Below, piece after piece: positions 24,787-33,267 of a DNA stretch of 64,000 nucleotides. The notes below the pieces were generated by a model. The model worked only from the letters and a program-made list of their open reading frames with translations. It did no database searches and was not told the DNA's origin. The stretch's first letter is position 1. Every line of letters begins with the position of its first letter. The position numbers and the translations under genes are program-made. This DNA is from DASUPK01 sp963831605. GTDB lineage: Bacteria > Actinomycetota > Thermoleophilia > Solirubrobacterales > 70-9. The stretch is from assembly GCA_963831605.1 (NCBI GenBank), contig CAWHQR010000008.1, forward strand, positions 310,001-374,000, read 5' to 3'.

Positions 24787-25538
24787 AGGCCCAGCCGGTG
24801 AAGAAGCTCGACCCCTCCAAGTCGCTGGGCGAGAACGCCGCGCGGATCGTGCAGGTGAGGCTCGACGAGATGATGGACCTCGCCCCACGCGCTCTCGACG
24901 GCAAGACCAAGGCTCAACACGACATGCGGATCGCCGCCAAGCGCCTGCGCTACGTGCTCGAGGTGACCGGCTTCTGCTTCGGACGTCCTGCCGACACCGC
25001 GCGCCGCCGCGCGCGGGACCTCCAGGACATCCTCGGCGAGATCCACGACTGCGACGTGATGCTCCCGCGCGTCCGCGCGCATCTCAAGGAGCTGCAGCGG
25101 AGCGATGCCAGAGCGGTCCGGGAGAAGGCCAGCACGGCGCCGGACCTCGATCCCCGGCTCGCGGCCCAGGCGCCGCATCGGACCGCTTACCGCGGGCTCG
25201 ACGTCCTGGCCGTCTACCTCGAGGCCCGGCGCGAGCTGCTCACCGATCGCTTCACCGCCTTCTGGGGGCGGCAGGAGGAGACCGGGACCTGGAAGCGGCT
25301 CGAGCGCTCCGTCGACGGCTACCTGGAGCGCTCACGCGAGGCGCGCCGCACCGCGAAGGCGGCCGAGCGTGCCCGCCGGCAGGCCGAGGCAGCGGCGCGC
25401 GCGGCGGCCCAGGCGGAGGCGCAGGCCGCGCAGGCCCGCCTCGATCGCGAGCGCGCCAGCCGCGAAGCGGAGCAGCAGGCGGATCGCCACGAGCAGATCC
25501 AGCGGCGCACCAGCCCGCCGCCGCGACGACCCGCCTAG
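24783..25538 (+). CDS. CHAD-domain half protein, C-terminal type with coiled-coil tail (copy 1)
   Basis: 251 residues. The second CHAD half carries AQHDMRIAAKRLRYVLEV (H46) and ARDLQDILGEIHDCDVM. It is followed by a long Ala/Arg/Glu-rich helix (about residues 185-240) that is probably coiled coil, then a basic tail. Presumably it pairs with the preceding protein to form a full polyphosphate-binding CHAD unit. The GTG overlaps the upstream stop by four bases. Confidence 0.8.
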   Translation: MKAQPVKKLDPSKSLGENAARIVQVRLDEMMDLAPRALDGKTKAQHDMRIAAKRLRYVLEVTGFCFGRPADTARRRARDLQDILGEIHDCDVMLPRVRAHLKELQRSDARAVREKASTAPDLDPRLAAQAPHRTAYRGLDVLAVYLEARRELLTDRFTAFWGRQEETGTWKRLERSVDGYLERSREARRTAKAAERARRQAEAAARAAAQAEAQAAQARLDRERASREAEQQADRHEQIQRRTSPPPRRPA

Positions 25539-25572
25539 AAGGGCGGCGCGAACTCGCACCTGGGAGGCGGCG

Positions 25573-25650
25573 ATGATGCAGCTCGCCGACGGATACGACC
25601 GGGTGACCGAGCCGGAGCGGCCTCGCATCAAGCTGGTCAGGGCTGCGTAG
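25573..25650 (+). CDS. Candidate 25-residue small protein between CHAD and ppk (copy 1)
   Basis: ATG 25573 to TAG 25650 encodes MMQLADGYDRVTEPERPRIK followed by L-V-R-A-A, preceded by a good ribosome-binding site (GGGAGGCGGCG). The repeat copy at 30929 differs by one synonymous base, which fits but does not prove coding. It may be a small charged accessory protein or a leader peptide for ppk. No homologue is known to me. Confidence 0.4.
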   Translation: MMQLADGYDRVTEPERPRIKLVRAA

Positions 25651-25671
25651 AAGACCCTCTAACTTGTGGGT

Positions 25672-27870
25672 GTGACCGACGAGCTCGCCCAACGGACTAC
25701 TGAGTCGAGCGGACCGGCGGCCGACGGCGGTGGCGCCGCGGTCGTTCCGGAGACGGTAAGGACGAGCGCCTCCGACACGGACCTGACTGACCCCTCGCTC
25801 TACTTCAACCGCGAGCTCTCCTGGCTCGACTTCAACGACCGCGTCCTGCAGCTCGCGGAGGATCAGCGAGTACCCCTGCTGGAGCGCGTCAACTTCTCGG
25901 CGATCTACGAGGACAACCTCGACGAGTTCTTCATGGTCCGCGTCGCGGGGCTCCACGACCAGGTCGAGGCGAAGATCGACGCCCGCGGCGCCGACTCGAT
26001 GGCCGCGGCCGACGTGATCGAGTTGATCCGCCAGCGCACGATTGAGTTGCGGGTCCGCCTCTACCGCTGCTTCACCGAGGAGATCCGCCCGGCCCTGGCC
26101 GAGCGTGGGATCCGCATCATCTCTCTCGACGACGCCAATGCCCGCGAGCGCGAGGAGGTCGAGCACCTCTTCCAGAGCCAGGTCTTCCCGGCCCTCACTC
26201 CGCTGGTGATCGGGCGGGGCCGGCCCTTCCCCTACATCTCCAACATGTCGCTCAGCCTCGGAGTCCTGCTCCGGAATCCGGAGAAGGGGGAGGAGGTCGC
26301 CGCCCGGGTCAAGGTGCCGAAGGAGCTGCTCCGGCGCTTCCTCTCCATCGGAGTCGGTGGGCTGACCTTCGTGCCGCTCGAGGAGGTGATCGCGGCGAAC
26401 CTCGACGACCTCTTCCCGGGCATGGAGATTGTCCATCACTCCCTCTTCCGGGTGACCAGGGACACCGACTACGACATCTCCGACGAGGCCGATGACCTGC
26501 TGCTGGCCGTTGAGGAGGAGGTCCGCCGCCGCCGTTTCGGGGAGGTCGTGCGTCTCGAGATCTCTCCCGACATGGAGCCGCGGCTCCTCGACCAGCTCGT
26601 CGAGGCCATGGAGATCGACGCACGGCAGGTGTACGAGACCCCCGGCCTGATCGGGCTGGACGATCTCAGCGACGTCTACTCCGTTCAGGGGTTCCCCGAG
26701 CTCCGCTATCCGTCCTGGAAGGGCGTCACTCCGCCGCAGTTCCAACAGGGGAGCCGGACCCACCGCGAGGTCGACGTCTTCGCCGCGATGCGTCAGAGCG
26801 ACATCCTCGTGCACCACCCCTACGACTCCTTCACGGGCTCGGTCGAGCGCTTCGTCCGAAAGGCCGTCGAGGACCCGAACGTGCTGGCCATCAAGCAGAC
26901 GGTCTACCGAACGAGCGCCGACTCGCCGCTGGTCCCTGGCCTGATCGAGGCCTCGGAACGCGGCAAACAGGCGGTCTGTCTGGTGGAGCTGAAGGCGCGC
27001 TTCGACGAGAGCGCCAACATCGGCTGGGCGAGGGCCCTGGAGGAGGCCGGCGTGCACGTGGTCTACGGCATCCCCGGCCTGAAGACGCATGTCAAGTGCG
27101 TCCTGGTCGCCCGCCGCGAGGGCGACGGCGTCCGCAACTACGTCCACATCGGCACGGGCAACTACAACCCGAAGACCGCCCGGATCTACACCGATTTCGG
27201 CCTGTTCACCTCGAATCAGGAGATCGGTGACGACATCGCGGAGATGTTCAACTACCTGACGGGCTACGCCCGGCCGAGCGGCTACCGCAAGGTGCTGGTC
27301 GCGCCGTTCAACCTGAAGGAGGGGATCGTCGGGGAGATCGAGCGCACGATCGAGGCGCACTCGCCCGAGCACCCGGCGCGGATCCGGATGAAGATGAACT
27401 CGCTGCTCGATCCGCCCTGCATCCGCGCGCTCTACCGCGCCTCACAGGCGGGGGTGGAGGTCAGTCTCAACGTCCGGGGAATCTGCGCGCTGAGGCCCGG
27501 GGTGCAGGGCGTCTCCGAGAACATCCGGGTCGTCTCGATCGTCGGCCGGTTCCTGGAGCACCCCCGGATCTACTCGTTCGAGCGGCCGGACGAGACGAAG
27601 ATCCTGATCGGCTCCGCCGATCTGATGCCGCGCAACCTCTACAACCGGGTCGAGCTGGTCACGCCGGTCGAGGACCCCTCGAACCGGGACCAGCTCATCG
27701 AGGATCTCGATCTGGCCTTCGCCGACAACACCAACGCGTGGGAGCTGGGCAGTGATGGCGTCTGGTCGCGCCGGACGACCAACGGCGATCCGCCGCGGAG
27801 CCTTCAGTCGGAGATGATCGAGCGTCACACGCGGCGCGCCGAGGCAGCGGCGGCAGCCGTCAGCGGCTAG
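25672..27870 (+). CDS. ppk: Polyphosphate kinase 1 (copy 1)
   Basis: About 732 residues with all four PPK1 domains: the N-domain (LYFNRELSWLDFNDRVLQLA), head domain, and two catalytic C-domains. The autophosphorylated histidine is H473 in LKTHVKCVLV; the second histidine, H630, is in EHPRIYSF; ATP-site elements include KARFDESANI and HIGTGNYNP. It makes polyphosphate from ATP reversibly. GTG 25672 is preferred to GTG 25666 because a TAACTT box ends six bases before it, fitting leaderless transcription. The last 70 residues differ from copy 2 far more than the rest does. Confidence 0.93.
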   Translation: MTDELAQRTTESSGPAADGGGAAVVPETVRTSASDTDLTDPSLYFNRELSWLDFNDRVLQLAEDQRVPLLERVNFSAIYEDNLDEFFMVRVAGLHDQVEAKIDARGADSMAAADVIELIRQRTIELRVRLYRCFTEEIRPALAERGIRIISLDDANAREREEVEHLFQSQVFPALTPLVIGRGRPFPYISNMSLSLGVLLRNPEKGEEVAARVKVPKELLRRFLSIGVGGLTFVPLEEVIAANLDDLFPGMEIVHHSLFRVTRDTDYDISDEADDLLLAVEEEVRRRRFGEVVRLEISPDMEPRLLDQLVEAMEIDARQVYETPGLIGLDDLSDVYSVQGFPELRYPSWKGVTPPQFQQGSRTHREVDVFAAMRQSDILVHHPYDSFTGSVERFVRKAVEDPNVLAIKQTVYRTSADSPLVPGLIEASERGKQAVCLVELKARFDESANIGWARALEEAGVHVVYGIPGLKTHVKCVLVARREGDGVRNYVHIGTGNYNPKTARIYTDFGLFTSNQEIGDDIAEMFNYLTGYARPSGYRKVLVAPFNLKEGIVGEIERTIEAHSPEHPARIRMKMNSLLDPPCIRALYRASQAGVEVSLNVRGICALRPGVQGVSENIRVVSIVGRFLEHPRIYSFERPDETKILIGSADLMPRNLYNRVELVTPVEDPSNRDQLIEDLDLAFADNTNAWELGSDGVWSRRTTNGDPPRSLQSEMIERHTRRAEAAAAAVSG

Positions 27871-27901
27871 CCACCGCGGGCCTCTGGTAGCTTGGCGATC
27901 G

Positions 27902-28191
27902 GTGCCGCGTCGCTCGGCGACAAGCAGGGATTCGGTCTATTTCGACGCGCTCGCCGAGGCCGGAACCAACATCCTGCGCGCTGCCCAGCTCCTGGAGCAC
28001 ATGTTCGACACGTGGCCGGAGGACAGCGGGCGTGGCCCGAGACATCCTGAAGTCCGAGCAGGAGGGCGACAGGATCACCCAGGACATCGTCCGGCGCCTC
28101 AAGCCGATCCGCCCGGGGGCTCGACAGCGCGGAGATATATGCGCTCGCCACCCAGCTAGACGACATCGTCGACGACATCGAGGAGGCCGCC
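27902..28191 (+). pseudogene. DUF47/PhoU-like Pit accessory protein, frameshifted and truncated
   Basis: The start (RDSVYFDALAEAGTNILRAA) aligns with the intact DUF47 protein at 33268 but is clearly diverged. The frame then changes at about 28030 (ARDILKSEQEGDRITQDIVR) and again at about 28115 (SAEIYALATQLDDIVDDIEE). At 28192 the gene stops matching and the second repeat copy begins, so its C-terminal half is lost. It is non-functional as written. Confidence 0.8.
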
Positions 28192-28664
28192 TCCTGGGCG
28201 AGCCCTTCAAGAAGATCTTCGACGAGGCGCTGGTCCTGGCCCACGATCGCCTCCTGAGTGATCCCAGGGACCGGGAGGCCAAGGTGGACTTCGTGACGAT
28301 CTACCACATGATCCTCGAGGGAACCCTGGGCCTCGTGACCTCACACTTCCTGCTCGATCTGCTCCGTCAGCGTGAGCTTCTCCCGGGTTTCGTCGACGGC
28401 TACTCCCGAATTGCCGCGGACGAGCAGCGCCACATCGCATATGGCACCTGGTTTCTGCGCGAGGCGGTGTCGGCCGATCCGGCGACGGCGGACGCGATCC
28501 GCGAACAGATCAAGCGGCTGCTGCCGGCGGTGGCCGAGACGGTCTCACCGCCCAGCGACGGCGCCTTCGATGCCCTGGGTGTCGACGACGGGGCGCTGGC
28601 CGAGTTCGGGCTCGGGGCGCTCAATCGGCGCCTCGCGCTGATCGGCGCACCGCTGGACGGATAG
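28192..28664 (+). pseudogene. R2-like oxidase, 5'-truncated copy
   Basis: Identical in all but a few bases to 22836-23308. It lacks the first 125 codons, including the first glutamate ligand and the first E-x2-H, so it cannot hold a di-metal site. The reading frame is open across the junction, from ATG 28032 within the broken DUF47 gene through the R2-like C-terminus, so a chimeric protein of about 210 residues could be made. Confidence 0.85.
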
Positions 28665-28727
28665 CCCCGCAAGCTGCGGGATCGTCACGCCCCGAGATCC
28701 GATCCCCCTGAGAGAATCCGCGTTGAG

Positions 28728-29633
28728 ATGCTCTGCGGGGCGATCGACATCGGCTCGAACACGACGCGGCTCCTCGTCGCGGAGCCGTCCGACGGACAGT
28801 TGCGGAAGGTCATGGAGCAGCGCGCCTACACGCGGATCGGCAAGGACGCTTCCAAGAACGGGAAGATCACCGCGGAGAAGATCGCCGAGGTGGCCGATGT
28901 CGTCGCCACACAGCGCAGGCTCGCGGAGGAGATGGGGGCCGAGACCGTCAGGACCGTCGCGACAGCGGCTATCCGCGAGGCCAAGAACCGCGACAAGGTC
29001 GTCGAGGAGATCGAGGAGATCGCCGGCGTCGAAGTGGATGTCCTGGATGAGGAGGAGGAGGGTCGCTTCGCGTTCATCGGGGCCACCAAGTCCCTGAGCC
29101 ACCCGGTCGAGGGCAAGGTGGCCGTGGTTGATGTCGGCGGCGGCTCGTCCGAGGCGATCTACGGGACGATGTCCGACGGGGTCACCGAGGTGAAGTCGTT
29201 CAAGATCGGATCCGGATCCCTCACCGAGGAGCACCTGGAGTCGGATCCGCCGTCCGCCTCCGAGATCCGCAGGCTGCGAGACCACATCGCGGATTTCTTC
29301 GAGGAGGTCGAGCTGGAGCAGCCGGACCAGGCTGTGGCGGTGGGCGGCAGCGCCACCTCGCTCCGGACCCTGGTCGGAGCCGTGCTCGAGTACGAGACCC
29401 TCGAGCGGGCGGTCCGCGTGCTCTCCAGCGACGAGATCTACGAGGTTGCAAAGCGATTCGAGCTCGACTCGCGCCGCGTCAAGCTGCTGCCCGCCGGCGT
29501 CCTGCTGCTTGAGAAGTTCTCCGACATGCTCGGCCAGCCGCTGCAGATCGGCAAGGGCGGCCTGCGCGAGGGGATCATCCTCACGCTGCTGAACGGCAGC
29601 GTGAACGGAGACCACCAGCAGCTGGCCGCGTAG
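28728..29633 (+). CDS. ppx: Ppx/GppA-family exopolyphosphatase (copy 2)
   Basis: 301 residues, the same as the protein at 23372 except for one conservative change (PSDGQ for PSEGQ near residue 22). All phosphate-binding motifs are retained (IDIGSNTTRLLV, VVDVGGGSSEAIYG). Several silent changes separate the DNA of the two copies, so both have stayed intact since they diverged. Confidence 0.88.
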   Translation: MLCGAIDIGSNTTRLLVAEPSDGQLRKVMEQRAYTRIGKDASKNGKITAEKIAEVADVVATQRRLAEEMGAETVRTVATAAIREAKNRDKVVEEIEEIAGVEVDVLDEEEEGRFAFIGATKSLSHPVEGKVAVVDVGGGSSEAIYGTMSDGVTEVKSFKIGSGSLTEEHLESDPPSASEIRRLRDHIADFFEEVELEQPDQAVAVGGSATSLRTLVGAVLEYETLERAVRVLSSDEIYEVAKRFELDSRRVKLLPAGVLLLEKFSDMLGQPLQIGKGGLREGIILTLLNGSVNGDHQQLAA

Positions 29634-29656
29634 CGTCAGTAGCCTTCGCCCACTCA

Positions 29657-30142
29657 GTGGCCAAAGCAAAGCCAATCCCGGAACTGAGCGCAGATGCCCC
29701 GTACGCGGAGGCGGCCGCCAAGGTCATCTCCGTCCGAGGTGCGGAGCTCGCCGAGCAGGCCCAGGGCGTCCTCGACACCGGCGACATCGAGCGGGTCCAC
29801 GACATGCGGGTGGCGACCCGGCGGCTGCGTGCCGCGCTCGAGATCTTCGAGCCCTGCTTTCCGGCGAAGTCCTACGCCCAGGCGCTCGCAGAGGTGAAGC
29901 GGCTCGCCGACGCCCTCGGCGAACGGCGAGACCGCGACGTGGCGATCGCCGCGCTCCACGGCTTCAACGATCAGATCGCCGCTCCCGATCGCCGCGGCGT
30001 GACCTCCCTGATCGAGCAGTTCCGCTCCGAGCAGCAGGAGGCGAACGACGGCCTGGCGCCGCTGGTCTCGGACGAGAGCCTCAAGTCTCTCCGCGACAAC
30101 ATGGACGAACTGATCGCAGCGGCGAGTGGAGCGTCGGCGTGA
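29657..30142 (+). CDS. CHAD-domain half protein, N-terminal type (copy 2)
   Basis: 161 residues, differing from the copy at 24301 by one residue (IAALHG for IVALHG). The VHDMRVATRRLRAALEIF signature is kept, as is the four-base overlap with the next gene. Confidence 0.82.
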   Translation: MAKAKPIPELSADAPYAEAAAKVISVRGAELAEQAQGVLDTGDIERVHDMRVATRRLRAALEIFEPCFPAKSYAQALAEVKRLADALGERRDRDVAIAALHGFNDQIAAPDRRGVTSLIEQFRSEQQEANDGLAPLVSDESLKSLRDNMDELIAAASGASA

Positions 30143-30894
30143 AGGCCCAGCCGGTGAAGAAGCTCGACCCCTCCAAGTCGCTGGGCGAGAACGCCGCGCG
30201 GATCGTGCAGGTGAGGCTCGGCGAGATGATGGACCTCGCCCCACGCGCTCTCGACGGCAAGACCAAGGCTCAACACGACATGCGGATCGCCGCCAAGCGC
30301 CTGCGCTACGTGCTCGAGGTGACCGGCTTCTGCTTCGGACGTCCTGCCGACACCGCGCGCCGCCGCGCGCGGGACCTCCAGGACATCCTCGGCGAGATCC
30401 ACGACTGCGACGTGATGCTCCCGCGCGTCCGCGCGCATCTCAAGGAGCTGCAGCGGAGCGATGCCAGAGCGGTCCGGGAGAAGGCCAGCACGGCGCCGGA
30501 CCTCGATCCCCGGCTCGCCGCGCAGGCGCCGCATCGGACCGCTTACCGGGGGCTCGACGTCCTGGCCGTCTACCTCGAGGCCCGGCGCGAGCTGCTCACC
30601 GATCGCTTCACCGCCTTCTGGGGGCGGCAGGAGGAGACCGGGACCTGGAAGCGGCTCGAGCGCTCCGTCGACGGCTACCTGGAGCGCTCACGCGAGGCGC
30701 GCCGCACCGCGAAGGCGGCCGAGCGTGCCCGTCGGCAGGCCGAGGCAGCGGCGCGCGCGGCGGCCCAGGCGGAGGCGCAGGCCGCGCAGGCCCGCCTCGA
30801 TCGCGAGCGCGCCAGCCGCGAAGCGGAGCAGCAGGCGGATCGTCACGAGCAGATCCAGCGGCGCACCAGCCCGCCGCCGCGACGACCCGCCTAG
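30139..30894 (+). CDS. CHAD-domain half protein, C-terminal type (copy 2)
   Basis: 251 residues; the visible difference from the copy at 24783 is RLGEMM for RLDEMM near residue 25. The HDMRIAAKRLRYVLEV signature and the long Ala/Arg/Glu helix are unchanged. GTG start coupled to the upstream stop. Confidence 0.8.
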   Translation: MKAQPVKKLDPSKSLGENAARIVQVRLGEMMDLAPRALDGKTKAQHDMRIAAKRLRYVLEVTGFCFGRPADTARRRARDLQDILGEIHDCDVMLPRVRAHLKELQRSDARAVREKASTAPDLDPRLAAQAPHRTAYRGLDVLAVYLEARRELLTDRFTAFWGRQEETGTWKRLERSVDGYLERSREARRTAKAAERARRQAEAAARAAAQAEAQAAQARLDRERASREAEQQADRHEQIQRRTSPPPRRPA

Positions 30895-30928
30895 AAGGGC
30901 GGCGCGAACTCGCACCTGGGAGGCGGCG

Positions 30929-31006
30929 ATGATGCAGCTCGCCGACGGATACGACAGGGTGACCGAGCCGGAGCGGCCTCGCATCAAGCTGGTCAGGGCT
31001 GCGTAG
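30929..31006 (+). CDS. Candidate 25-residue small protein (copy 2)
   Basis: Same peptide as at 25573, with one synonymous codon change (CGG to AGG for Arg-10) and the same ribosome-binding site. It ends 21 bases before the ppk start at 31028. Confidence 0.4.
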   Translation: MMQLADGYDRVTEPERPRIKLVRAA

Positions 31007-31027
31007 AAGACCCTCTAACTTGTGGGT

Positions 31028-33229
31028 GTGACCGACGAGCTCGCCCAACGGACTACTGAGTCGAGCGGACCGCCGGCCGACGGCGGTGGCGCCGCGGTCG
31101 TTCCGGAGACGGTAAGGACGAGCGCCTCCGACACGGACCTGACTGACCCCTCGCTCTACTTCAACCGCGAGCTCTCCTGGCTCGACTTCAACGACCGCGT
31201 CCTTCAGCTCGCGGAGGATCAGCGAGTACCCCTGCTGGAGCGCGTCAACTTCTCGGCGATCTACGAGGACAACCTCGACGAGTTCTTCATGGTCCGCGTC
31301 GCGGGGCTCCACGACCAGGTCGAGGCGAAGATCGACGCCCGCGGCGCCGACTCGATGGCCGCGGCCGACGTGATCGAGTTGATCCGCCAGCGCACGATTG
31401 AGTTGCGGGTCCGCCTCTACCGCTGCTTCACCGAGGAGATCCGCCCGGCCCTGGCCGAGCGTGGGATCCGCATCATCTCTCTCGACGACGCCAATGCCCG
31501 CGAGCGCGAGGAGGTCGAGCACCTCTTCCAGAGCCGGGTCTTCCCGGCCCTCACTCCGCTGGTGATCGGGCGGGGTCGGCCCTTCCCCTACATCTCCAAC
31601 ATGTCGCTCAGCCTCGGAGTCCTGCTCCGGAATCCGGAGAAGGGGGAGGAGGTCGCCGCCCGGGTCAAGGTGCCGAAGGAGCTGCTCCGGCGCTTCCTCT
31701 CCATCGGAGTCGGTGGGCTGACCTTCGTGCCGCTCGAGGAGGTGATCGCGGCGAACCTCGACGACCTCTTCCCGGGCATGGAGATCGTCCATCACTCCCT
31801 CTTCCGGGTGACCAGGGACACCGACTACGACATCTCCGACGAGGCCGATGACCTGCTGCTGGCCGTTGAGGAGGAGGTCCGCCGCCGCCGTTTCGGGGAG
31901 GTCGTGCGTCTCGAGATCTCTCCCGACATGGAGCCGCGGCTCCTCGACCAGCTCGTCGAGGCCATGGAGATCGACGCATGGCAGGTGTACGAGACCCCCG
32001 GCCTGATCGGGCTGGACGATCTCAGCGACGTCTACTCCGTTCAGGGGTTCCCCGAGCTCCGCTATCCGTCCTGGAAGGGCGTCACTCCGCCACAGTTCCA
32101 ACAGGGGAGCCGGACCCACCGCGAGGTCGACGTCTTCGCCGCGATGCGTCAGAGCGACATCCTCGTGCACCACCCCTACGACTCCTTCACGGGCTCGGTC
32201 GAGCGCTTCGTCCGGAAGGCCGTCGAGGACCCGAACGTGCTGGCCATCAAGCAGACGGTCTACCGAACGAGCGCCGACTCGCCGCTGGTCCCTGGTCTGA
32301 TCGAGGCCTCGGAGCGCGGCAAACAGGCGGTCTGTCTGGTGGAGCTGAAGGCGCGCTTCGACGAGAGCGCCAACATCCGCTGGGCGAGGGCCCTGGAGGA
32401 GGCCGGCGTGCACGTGGTCTACGGCATCCCCGGCCTGAAGACGCATGTCAAATGCGTCCTGGTCGCCCGCCGCGAAGGCGACGGCGTTCGCAACTACGTC
32501 CACATCGGCACGGGCAACTACAACCCGAAGACCGCCCGGATCTACACCGACTTCGGCCTGTTCACCTCGAATCAGGAGATCGGTGACGACATCGCGGAGA
32601 TGTTCAACTACCTGACGGGCTACGCCCGGCCGAGCGGCTACCGCAAGGTGCTGGTCGCGCCGTTCAACCTGAAGGAGGGGATCGTGGGGGAGATCGAGCG
32701 CACGATCGAGGCGCACTCGCCCGAGCACCCGGCGCGGATCCGGATGAAGATGAACTCGCTGCTCGATCCGCCCTGCATCCGCGCGCTCTACCGCGCCTCA
32801 CAGGCGGGGGTGGAGGTCAGTCTCAACGTCCGGGGAATCTGCGCGCTGAGGCCCGGGGTGCAGGGCGTCTCCGAGAACATCCGGGTCGTCTCGATCGTCG
32901 GCCGGTTCCTGGAGCACCCCCGGATCTACTCGTTCGAGCGGCCGGACGAGACGAAGATCCTGATCGGCTCAGCCGATCTGATGCCGCGGAACCTCTACAA
33001 CCGGGTGGAGCTCGTTACTCCCGTGACCGATGAGGCGAACCGTGATCAGCTCACGGATGCCCTGGATCGCGCCTTCGCCGACAACACGAACGCATGGGAG
33101 CTGGGACAGGACGGCGTCTGGTCGAGGCGGACGACGAACGGTGAACCGTCGCGGAGCGTCCAGGGAGAGCTGATGGAACGTCACGTGCGCCGAGCGGAAG
33201 AGGCGGCCACGGCGGCCGTCTCAGTCTGA
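31028..33229 (+). CDS. ppk: Polyphosphate kinase 1 (copy 2)
   Basis: About 733 residues, nearly identical to copy 1 until the last 70. Internal replacements include Q to R (FQSRVF), R to W (IDAWQVY), G to R (ANIRWAR) and A to P near the N-terminus. The tail (TDEANRDQLTDALDRAFADN) is clearly diverged from copy 1. Both catalytic histidines (KTHVK and EHPRIYSF) are kept. This copy runs on into the intact DUF47-pit genes, so it is probably the one in native context. Confidence 0.93.
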   Translation: MTDELAQRTTESSGPPADGGGAAVVPETVRTSASDTDLTDPSLYFNRELSWLDFNDRVLQLAEDQRVPLLERVNFSAIYEDNLDEFFMVRVAGLHDQVEAKIDARGADSMAAADVIELIRQRTIELRVRLYRCFTEEIRPALAERGIRIISLDDANAREREEVEHLFQSRVFPALTPLVIGRGRPFPYISNMSLSLGVLLRNPEKGEEVAARVKVPKELLRRFLSIGVGGLTFVPLEEVIAANLDDLFPGMEIVHHSLFRVTRDTDYDISDEADDLLLAVEEEVRRRRFGEVVRLEISPDMEPRLLDQLVEAMEIDAWQVYETPGLIGLDDLSDVYSVQGFPELRYPSWKGVTPPQFQQGSRTHREVDVFAAMRQSDILVHHPYDSFTGSVERFVRKAVEDPNVLAIKQTVYRTSADSPLVPGLIEASERGKQAVCLVELKARFDESANIRWARALEEAGVHVVYGIPGLKTHVKCVLVARREGDGVRNYVHIGTGNYNPKTARIYTDFGLFTSNQEIGDDIAEMFNYLTGYARPSGYRKVLVAPFNLKEGIVGEIERTIEAHSPEHPARIRMKMNSLLDPPCIRALYRASQAGVEVSLNVRGICALRPGVQGVSENIRVVSIVGRFLEHPRIYSFERPDETKILIGSADLMPRNLYNRVELVTPVTDEANRDQLTDALDRAFADNTNAWELGQDGVWSRRTTNGEPSRSVQGELMERHVRRAEEAATAAVSV

Positions 33230-33267
33230 GCTCCGCCCTCTGGGGCTCCTGCTAGGTTGGCGCTCCC

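Larger units (their letters stand above)
22836..27650 (+). repeat. Large direct repeat, copy 1 (R2-like 3' part, ppx, CHAD pair, small ORF, most of ppk)
   Basis: This segment matches 28192-33006 with a constant offset of 5,356 bases. By eye I count roughly 35 substitutions and no indels, so about 99% identity, with most changes at third codon positions. The left boundary is sharp: matching begins at TCCTGGGCGAG (22836/28192). At the right, similarity decays from about 27615, and the ppk 3' ends and DUF47 genes beyond are clearly diverged homologues. Confidence 0.95.
28192..33006 (+). repeat. Large direct repeat, copy 2
   Basis: Second copy of the block at 22836-27650 at a constant offset of 5,356 bases. 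It starts inside the R2-like gene and ends near the 3' end of ppk. The join with the truncated DUF47 gene at about 28192 shares a short TCCTGG microhomology, and no insertion sequence or terminal inverted repeat is visible at either end. Confidence 0.95.

Noticed and set aside
25252..27372. A 706-codon open frame antisense to ppk (and its repeat at 30608-32728)
   Set aside because: It mirrors the ppk codons and has no domain; long antisense frames are expected in DNA this GC-rich with strong third-position bias.
22836..33006. Composite transposon or integrated element
   Set aside because: No transposase, integrase, terminal inverted repeats or target-site duplication at either boundary; the repeated genes are ordinary metabolic genes.
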